Source: Clostridia bacterium
GTDB lineage: Bacteria > Bacillota > Clostridia > UBA1212
NCBI GenBank assembly: GCA_017625675.1
Contig: JAGAKK010000033.1
Location: 1 to 45,608 of the forward strand
DNA: 45,608 bases
Direction: 5' to 3'
Under the pieces are notes generated by a model. It ran no database searches. It was not told the DNA's origin and saw only the letters and a program-made list of their open reading frames with translations. Of the stretch, positions 1-8,100 are shown piece after piece (the first letter of the stretch is position 1; each line of letters begins with the position of its first letter). The translations under genes were made by a program, and so were the position numbers.

Positions 1-84
1 AAGGTCAATTGTTTTATTTCTAAAAATTTAAAATGGTCACAAAATTCCAGCCATTTCAATGTATTGTTTGCACATTTTTCCTTT

Positions 85-112
85 TGCACCGGTTGTCTGT
101 CCCCCTGGTGCA
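85..112. repeat. 28-bp palindromic repeat, family A, copy 1
   Basis: An imperfect palindrome with arms TGCACC and GGTGCA around a core reading GTCTGTCCCCC. The copy at 1809-1836 is identical over all 28 bases, and about five diverged copies lie at 11248-11472. Placement only between genes and the hairpin-forming arms suggest a REP-like element. Element family and mobility are inferred; no REP-associated transposase gene is visible here. Confidence 0.85.
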
Positions 113-122
113 GTGAAGTTTG

Positions 123-256
123 ATTTGCGAAAAATGATTGTATTTGCGAAAAATATTGACGAGATTTGCGAAAAGTGATATAATTTGCGAAAAAGATGAA
201 ATGATTTGCGAAAAGGATGAAATGATTTGCGAAAAAAGTGATGCGATTTGCGAAAA
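123..256 (+). repeat. Seven 11-bp direct repeats over a promoter
   Basis: The unit ATTTGCGAAAA occurs seven times, beginning at 123, 142, 164, 183, 204, 225 and 246. Start-to-start spacings are 19, 22, 19, 21, 21 and 21, close to two DNA helical turns, so the copies face roughly the same side of the helix. Copy 2 ends just before the -35 box, copy 3 lies in the promoter spacer, copy 4 overlaps the -10 box, and copies 5-7 are in the leader before the start codon. The core TTTGCGAAA is nearly self-complementary. This looks like a cooperative operator array, most simply for the DNA-binding protein encoded next to it; that last step is inference. Confidence 0.9.
156..184 (+). promoter_or_regulatory. 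Sigma-A promoter of the AlbA-domain gene
   Basis: TTGACG at 156-161 and TATAAT at 179-184 are separated by 17 bases, with an extended TG motif at 176-177. It is embedded in the seven-copy repeat, so a protein bound to the repeats would block polymerase. Confidence 0.8.
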
Positions 257-282
257 AATGATTATTGGAGGAGTGTGTTGGG

Positions 283-1746
283 ATGTTAGTTGATGAGTTG
301 GATGCGTTGATAGAGCGAATTTTGTCAAATAGATGTGAAATGCAGAACGTAGAATTAAAAAAAGCAGGGAAAGGGACTCCGGAAAAGTTATATGACACTT
401 TGTCGAGTTTTTCCAATCAATACGGTGGTGGCGTTATTGTTTTTGGAATTGATGAAAAAGCCGGATACGAGGTTACCGGTGTTTATGACGTGCAGGAGTT
501 GCAAACAAGAGTTTCACAACAGGCGTTACAGATGGAGCCGATTGTAAGGCCGGAGTTTACTGTTACGGAATATAAAGGAAAGAAAGTCGTTTCCGCTGAG
601 ATAGCGGAAATTGACGACGGAAATAAGCCTTGTTTCTACAAGGCTGTCGGTAGGCTTCGTGGTTCGTATATCAGAGTAGGTGAATCGGACGAGCCGATGA
701 GTGAATATGAAATTTATTGTTATGAGGCGTACAAAAAGAAAATTCGTGATGAACTCCGTGTGGTGGAACGAGCTGAATACGATGCGTTTGAAAAAAACAT
801 GCTGAATGAATATTTTTTTAAAATTCGTCAAGGAAAGCCCCAACTGTCGAGATTGGATGCAGATAATATTCTTTCATTGCAGGGAATGTGCATTGGTGGC
901 AAACCAACGGTTGCCGGACTTATGACGCTGGGCTTCTTCCCTCAAGCATTTTTTCCGCAAATGAGTATAACGGCAATGGTGGTAAACGGGACTGAATTTG
1001 GAGAACCGGGAGCTATGGGAGAACGCTTTGTTGACAATAAGAGGATTGAGGGCTCCGTGCCTCAGATGCTGGACGAAGCAATGGCGTTTGTACGGCGAAA
1101 CATTCGCAATTCAGTTGTCATTGATAATGAAGGCAATCGTAAAGACAGACCGGAATATCCGTTGGTAGCGGTAAGAGAAGTTATTCTGAATGCATTGATA
1201 CACAGAGATTACAGCGTTTATACAGAGGACTCGCCGATAAGGGTGATTTTATTTAAAGATCGGCTTGAGGTGGAAAATCCCGGTGGGATTTACGGACGAT
1301 TGACGATAAACGATCTTGGCAAGAGACCTGCAGATACGCGGAATCCTTTTCTGGCATCAAATCTGGAAGTTTTGATAAATACGGAAAATCGTTTTTCCGG
1401 CATTCCTACTATCAGAAGAGAAATGGAGCTGGCGGGGTTAAGGGCTCCCGTATTTGAAAGTTTTCGCGGCAATTTCAAAGTGACTTTGTATAATGAACGC
1501 ATTAACGCCTCGGATATTGGAAAAGATAAAGGCAATGGGGAAACGGAAATGGCGGTAAAAGACAAAATCCGAAAATTCTGTACAAAGCCGAGAACACGCG
1601 AAGAAATAACAGAACTTCTCGGAGTTGGCTCGATATATTATATTGTAACAAGGTATCTGAGGCCAATGATTGAGTCAGGCGAGCTTGCGATGACGATTCC
1701 TGAGAAGCCAAAAAGTAAATATCAGCGATACTATACTGTAAACTAA
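283..1746 (+). CDS. ATP-binding protein with Schlafen AlbA_2 domain and C-terminal helix-turn-helix
   Basis: The 487-residue product has the architecture of the COG2865-type predicted transcriptional regulators. Residues about 10-130 match the AlbA_2 (Schlafen-like, divergent AAA_4) fold, with the typical N-E-L-K-K start near residue 23 and the GGGVIVFGI strand. Residues about 290-380 carry a GHKL-like ATPase segment with the signature REVILNALIHRDYS. The last 70 residues look like a winged helix (T-R-E-E-I-T-E-L-L-G). The ATG at 283 was chosen because GGAGGAG at 267-273 is well spaced; an in-frame TTG at 265 has no such site. The family is known mainly as accessory regulators or defence-associated proteins of uncertain role. 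The repeat array over the promoter points to autoregulation. The gene is single, ends at its own terminator and is bracketed by identical palindromes. Family call is firm, function is not known. Confidence 0.85.
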   Translation: MLVDELDALIERILSNRCEMQNVELKKAGKGTPEKLYDTLSSFSNQYGGGVIVFGIDEKAGYEVTGVYDVQELQTRVSQQALQMEPIVRPEFTVTEYKGKKVVSAEIAEIDDGNKPCFYKAVGRLRGSYIRVGESDEPMSEYEIYCYEAYKKKIRDELRVVERAEYDAFEKNMLNEYFFKIRQGKPQLSRLDADNILSLQGMCIGGKPTVAGLMTLGFFPQAFFPQMSITAMVVNGTEFGEPGAMGERFVDNKRIEGSVPQMLDEAMAFVRRNIRNSVVIDNEGNRKDRPEYPLVAVREVILNALIHRDYSVYTEDSPIRVILFKDRLEVENPGGIYGRLTINDLGKRPADTRNPFLASNLEVLINTENRFSGIPTIRREMELAGLRAPVFESFRGNFKVTLYNERINASDIGKDKGNGETEMAVKDKIRKFCTKPRTREEITELLGVGSIYYIVTRYLRPMIESGELAMTIPEKPKSKYQRYYTVN

Positions 1747-1754
1747 AGGTTTTT

Positions 1755-1800
1755 GATTCCGGGGCAAGGGGAGTTTCTTCTAAACCCGGAATCTTCTTTT
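1755..1800 (+). terminator. Rho-independent terminator
   Basis: Perfect 9-bp stem GATTCCGGG (1755-1763) with CCCGGAATC (1785-1793), followed by TTCTTTT. It closes the AlbA-domain gene. Confidence 0.85.
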
Positions 1801-1808
1801 GCGGAAAC

Positions 1809-1836
1809 TGCACCGGTTGTCTGTCCCCCTGGTGCA
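1809..1836. repeat. 28-bp palindromic repeat, family A, copy 2
   Basis: Identical in sequence and orientation to the copy at 85-112. The two copies bracket the AlbA-domain gene, its repeats and its terminator as direct repeats about 1.7 kb apart. Confidence 0.85.
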
Positions 1837-1952
1837 CCCATAAAAAGGTAATTATGTCAAATGAATGAAAATTTTACGAACTTTGTTGTGGGAATTGTGC
1901 AAATTACCAAAAAATAATAAGGTTTTTTGTGATAAAAAAACTAAAAAAGAGG

Positions 1953-1981
1953 TTGCATAAAAGGTTTTTTTGTTATATACT
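1953..1981 (+). promoter_or_regulatory. Probable sigma-A promoter of the giant surface protein gene
   Basis: TTGCAT at 1953-1958 and TATACT at 1976-1981 are 17 bases apart. Transcription from here gives an untranslated leader of about 158 bases before the ATG at 2146. In that leader (1988-2145) I see only a short GTCGG/CCGAC hairpin at 2104-2122 and no riboswitch class I recognise. The remaining A/T-rich stretch 1837-1952 shows no gene or recognisable signal. Confidence 0.6.
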
Positions 1982-2145
1982 TAGTTAGTAGAATTCCAAT
2001 ATTAGACCATTGGACCCTACAGGACACTTTAGCCATTTAGAGTGATAAAGTGAACAAAGACAGATATACAAAGATTTTTACAATAATTCTACAATTATTA
2101 CAGGTCGGAGAAGTTGGCCGACAGAATGTAATGGGAGGAGATATC

Positions 2146-5100
2146 ATGAAAATGAAAAAATCGACATGGAACGCTTTTGCAAGACGCAGCGCGAGCTTGT
2201 TCTTGGTGATTGCTATGCTTATCACCAGCGTTACTTTGCCTGAGATCGACTGGCAGAAAGGAGAGGCTACCACTGTTCACGGAGAGATCGAGACTTCTAC
2301 GCCTAAGTTCGTGTGGTCCGCGGATAAGGCTCAGTCTATCATTAAGTCGAAGAACATCACTACGTCCTTTGGATATAATGAAGAGGAGACTCTGAACTAC
2401 CTTAAGGTTACGAACACCACAGGTACGGGTGTTAATATGAACTCTGCCTATGGTGATGAGACCTCTTGGGTAGCGACTTCGGGCGGAACGTTCGTTAATC
2501 CCGACAATACCACCATTACCAAGACAGTCGTTGCTGGACAGACTAAATTCTCGTATGCTGACAGTAATGCGTTGGGCAATGCGAGCGAACAGTATATGTA
2601 TTGCTTCGGAAATGCCTGGTTTAATACTATTCCTAAGGGAATAACGGGCCTCAGAAACGGTGTTGACACCATCGATTTCAGTGGAATTTCAAATTATGAG
2701 CAGGGTCTTATCCATTTCGCTGATAGCAATACGAACGGTCTTGACTGGACTCCTTCGCCGTGGAGTCCTGCTCTCGGCGACGGAACGCGTTACGCTTATT
2801 TCCTTGTTAAATATAAGGCTGACGGATATGTTCCCAGAATGCGTGTATGGGGCTTTGGCCAGCAGTACGGTCATTTTGTTGAAAATAACCAGTATGTTAG
2901 AGAAGTATATCAGAACAACAGAACCTCCGATGAGGCGTGTGCAGCATGGAATAACTATAAATACAAAAAAACTAAAGACTACGACCAGAGTATTGTTTAT
3001 GCTGAGCGTGATTTCTTTATGGGCGATAATAATATCCAATATCAGCTCATCTGGACAGAAGTTATTCATGACGAATATGGTAATGGTATGGAGCTCGACT
3101 CCTTTGCACTGGAGGTAAACGGCGCAGACGTAAATGACTTCGGCTGGGATAATGCACAAGAAAATGCAGATGAAGAAAAGGTAAAAGCAGAAGCTGCAGC
3201 CAGAGCGAATGAACTTAAAGGTAAGGACATTCTTATCTATGAGGTTGCAGGTTTTGATTCTGAAAACGATGCTATCGCGTATATGTACAAAGATATATTG
3301 GATGACAACGGTCAGTTTACAGAGAAGGCTTATCGTACAGAGACCTTGATCAATGCGCCCCAGAAGGTGGCTATCGGCGATACTGTTAAGGCTCATACAA
3401 ATAACCTTATTCCCGGTGCTGTTCTTAACAGAGGAATTTATTATGGAGATCGTACAGATCTTGATGCTTTGCCTAATGTAAGTTATCTTTCTTCTATATA
3501 TAAGACAGATCCTGTAAGTGCGAATGCCTCATATCCTGTTTATGACAAGGACGGAAATGTTACGAACACAGGTATTGTTTCAAATCATCAGCCCGGTCAC
3601 GTTACTAAGGGTAACCAGGGCTACTTGGAGACACTTTCATATAAGGTAAACTCCTTTACAAAGGCAGAGGGAACAAAGTACTATTACGGTGTTTCTTTGG
3701 GTGACACATCACACTTGTATGCCGGAACTACTCGTTCGGGTAAGGTGGATATCACTACGCCTTTGGATATCGTGCCTTATGAGAATGATCCTTCGCTTTC
3801 TGTTCTCACAAAATACACATACGCAAACCCCGCAGGTGGTCATAACTACTATCAGTACGATATGGACTTTGCCTATATGGATGCGCTTTATGATGCAGAG
3901 GGCAATATTCTGGATACGTGGAGCATAGAGAACTTTATCTATTATCTCCGTGCGTACAATGAGGACGCGGCACATCTTCATGAGGATGATCCTACGAAGA
4001 TCAACGATATGCCGGGTTATTTCCATACGTCTACAGGATCTATGACTTATGACCTCGGTCCTGCTATTACCGATAACTATGAGTCTGTTGACTTTGTATA
4101 TAATAATAAGACTAAGAGTGATAAGGTAACTCTTACCCTTTACGTTACTACCTATGAGGATGTTGATGCTGCCATAGCGGGAACAGCTATTGGTACTAAT
4201 ACATATACAAAAGTAATTACAAATCAGGGTCGTAACAAGGTTACGTTTAATATTCCTAAGTATGAAACCGCAGAAGAACTTGGTCAGACCGATTGCGGAA
4301 GATCTACTCATGTGCAGAATTTTGCTATCCGTGTTGAGACCGGTATTAACGATTCTGTTCATACTACTACATTTGACATCACAAATATCGTATTTGCTGA
4401 GCGTCATACTGTAGAGGTTGCGTTCAAAAACGAGAAGGATCGTAACGATCACAATGCTTGGGATTTCAACAACAAGGCTATCGGTGTAAGCCATGAGACT
4501 GTTGTTACAGGCGCTGCAGCTTGCGAGGCTGAAGCACACAATGGAACTCCCGGTACAATCATTTACAAGACTGACAGCGATGGCAATCTTACAAATGAGA
4601 AATTGGTAGATAACACAAACAATATTTACTATGATATTGCAAACCTTGCTTGTGATGAGCACTGTTCCTTTATTACATACGCTAATGGTGAGGGAACTGT
4701 TCACGCCGGTAAAGAGAAAGTAAGTGTCTATGCCGTTCAGCAGAGCGACTACAACTTCGCTTACAATATTGATATCGGAACAGTGACCGGTGTTGCCGGA
4801 ACTAATACCGAGGCAGGAAAAGATAATGTAATTAATGCAACAGTTGGCCATATCAACTATGGCTTCAGCATGTTTGCGAACACTGTTATTAACATTAAGG
4901 TAATTTGGCAGAACTATGCTGACAATATTCAGGCCGGAATGGGTACTATTGATGAAAATGGTAAGGTAAATCCGCTTGATGTTTGGGAGCAGATGGAAAC
5001 TACTGTGGATGCTGATATTTCTACGTTCGCAGAATTTACAACAGGAGAAGAAATCGATAATTCAGAAACCTATGGTACAAATCCTCCCGTTATTTCAGAG

Positions 5101-8100
5101 GTTGCGTATGCAAAGACTGCAGGTAAGTCTTCATATTACGCAGATGGTACTGTTCAGGTAACTCTTGATCCTTCACAGGGCGGTATTGCAACAGATATCT
5201 ACATGTACTATGGTGATGACAGCGGTACTCCTTTGGCTAACTATATGCACTTTCAAAGACAGCGTGTAGCAAACAATGCTACTGTTGTACAGTTCAACAT
5301 GGTGGAGAATACGGTTATTCCTGCCGGAGCGAAGACTTTGGTCTTTGAAGCAAGGGCGATGAATGGTGCTACGATGATAAGTAAGAGTGCGCGTCACATG
5401 ATTAAGTTAAAAAATGCAGGCTGCACAAGTGTTAAGGAAACTTTGGATACTCCTGTATACACGCTTAATGTTGTAAGTGACACGCATATAGGTAGAGCTG
5501 ATAAGAATGGCGATAAAACAACAAACGAAAGATTCCAATTGATGTTAAGGGATGTACTTAAGTATGAGTACTATAATAAGAACACACATCACGGAATTGT
5601 AATTGCCGGTGATATTACAGATAATGGTTCGATTGATGAGTATAATACTGTGTTAAGTTTGTACAATGGCGAAAATAGTGAGAATAATTTGCCGAAAATG
5701 TTCTGGGCGATTGGTAACCATGATTGGGACGAAACCAGCAATAATGCAACTACACTTATTGATAGATTTGTGACTCAAGCCAATGCTGACGATGCAGTTG
5801 GAAAGTTTGCCAACAATGGAAAACCTTATTATTATGCAAAAGTTGATCCTACAACCGGAAATCCCGGCGCTCTCTACATTTATTTAGGAAATGAGAAAGC
5901 TACAGATGGACTTAATGCTAATATTTCTGCCGATCAGGTTGAGTGGGTTCGTGATACTCTTGCAACCGAGCATGTTGATGGAATGCCTATTTTTGTATTC
6001 TGTCATCAGGCTATTTACAACACTGTGGCTGGATCTCTTCCCGGTCAGGGTTGGGATGGCGTCGGTACTGAAGGAAGATATGATGCCAATGAGATAAACC
6101 TTATGATGACATTGGCTAGTTATGAGGAGGTTATTTACTTCTCAGGACACAGCCATTGGGATCTTAATTCTCCCGGAACGTATTACAAAGAAACAGATAT
6201 GATGAGTGATGCCTTTAATACAGGTTCAGTTGGTTATCTGTGGCAATCTTATAATGATCAGTATACCGATGGTGGTCATTACGAGGATTATGAATCCGAA
6301 GGCGGTAGCCAGGGCTATTACGTAGAGGTATATGCTGATGGTACAATTCTCGTCAGAGGTAGAGATTTCGAGGACGGAAAGTGGCTTCCCTCTGCTCAAT
6401 TTATTGTCGAAAATACAGCTGCTAAAAATCCTTCTTACTCCTACAAGGATTTTGGAAATGATGGTTTTGATCCAAAGGGAGATAGTACATTTTCTATAAA
6501 TAAAACTACGTTTGGGTATGGAGAAAAGGTAATTGTTTCAGGAACCGTATTCGACAAAGGTTTTGATCAGATGTATGGTATTGTAGACGGTTCGGGCAAC
6601 TTGGTACAAAGTGGATATATGCTCAAAGGCATAGAAAATGGTGACTATAATGGTAAGACCGACAGTAAAGGAAATTTAGGATTATATACTCTTCTCTTTA
6701 GTGCTGAAGTTGTTGATTATGGATCCTTTGCAGACAGGTATTCTTATGCTCCAGGTCATGCACGTAATCATACAGGAAAGAGTTTGTTGCCTCCGGGAAC
6801 ATATTATGCAGTGGCGTTTCCTGCGGGTGCAGCATATACGAACGGAACCTATGATGGTAAAATAGAGCAAGGGGAAACATGGCACTGGATACCGTTCACT
6901 GTTACCGGAACAGAAAATCGAACTGTTTACGATATGGATGTAACAGTAAGTAAAGACACTTATTCTTATGGTGAAGCAATTAGCATTGGTTATGGTAATA
7001 CTTTTTCTAGAAATTTTTCCGGAACTAACTATGATCCCTGGATTGGTATCTTTAAAGCTGACCACACCGGAACTTTTGATGACGATGTTATTCAGTGGAT
7101 GTATGCAAATACAAATATGGTAAAAACGGACTATTACAATAAAGTTCAGGAGGGCGTAATTACATTTAACACCAAAGCTGGAGGAACCGGAAAAAATGGT
7201 GATAAAGTAAATGATGGTGGTAAGTATCTTGATGCCGGCGAGTATTATGCTGTAGTTGTTCTTAAAAATCAACAGGAGTCTCCTAAAGTGTACTTCACTG
7301 TAACCGAGGAGAGCTCTTCCGTAGGTAACTATGAAGTAGCGATTGACAAGGAAACTTACAGCTATGGTGACAATATAACCGTAAACTATGAAGCATTCGG
7401 TTCTCTTGGAACAGGTACTGACATCAGCCGTGAGCAGATGTATATCGGTATCTGGGGAGGCTCACGAGACGGAAGTGGTACAAGTACCACTGGTGATAAT
7501 CCCAAAATGTGGTATTATAGACCCATTTCTCATGGCGTAGGTTCTGAGTCGTTTACTGTATTAAATGACATGGATCTGGATGGAACATTCTATGTTGGGT
7601 TGTTATATAGAGAGCATGGTGAATGGGCGACTGGAGCAGAAGAATTGGCGACTTTTACCGTGCGTGAAATGTATCCTGAGCTGACTCTTGATATGACCAA
7701 CGCACATAAAGATGAGACCACCGGTGAGATATCCTTTGGAGACGGTGAGGACATTATAGTTAATTACTCAGGTTCAAAGGATACTTATAGAATTGCTATA
7801 ACGGATGAAAACGGTGCTATTCTCCAGATTGCAAAGACCCTGGCTAATGGTTCTATTAAATTCAATGATACCGGTACGTCGGACTGGGAATATCTTGGAG
7901 CAAATCTTGTTCATTTCCGTGATCTTAATTACATTTCTCTTCCTGTTGGTAAATACAGAATTGTTACTCTCGACGGTAATGAAAAGGAAATAACTGATGA
8001 TGAGGATGTTATCTGGTTCAGCATTAGTCAAAGAGCCTTGGAGATTAAATTTACCGAGGCAGGAGAAGATGGTAACTTCACGTTTAACCAGCGTATCTCT

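Noticed and set aside
56-328. Minus-strand frame with repeated FSQI units
   Set aside because: It is only the translation of the seven 11-bp DNA repeats read backwards; there is no ribosome binding site, and the promoter of the AlbA-domain gene occupies the region.
2050-2145. Earlier GTG start of the giant protein gene
   Set aside because: No ribosome binding site, and it would place 32 residues before a typical signal peptide; ATG 2146 has GGGAGGAG.
1988-2145. Riboswitch in the long leader of the giant gene
   Set aside because: I looked for known conserved cores, including c-di-GMP type, and saw none; only a short hairpin is present.
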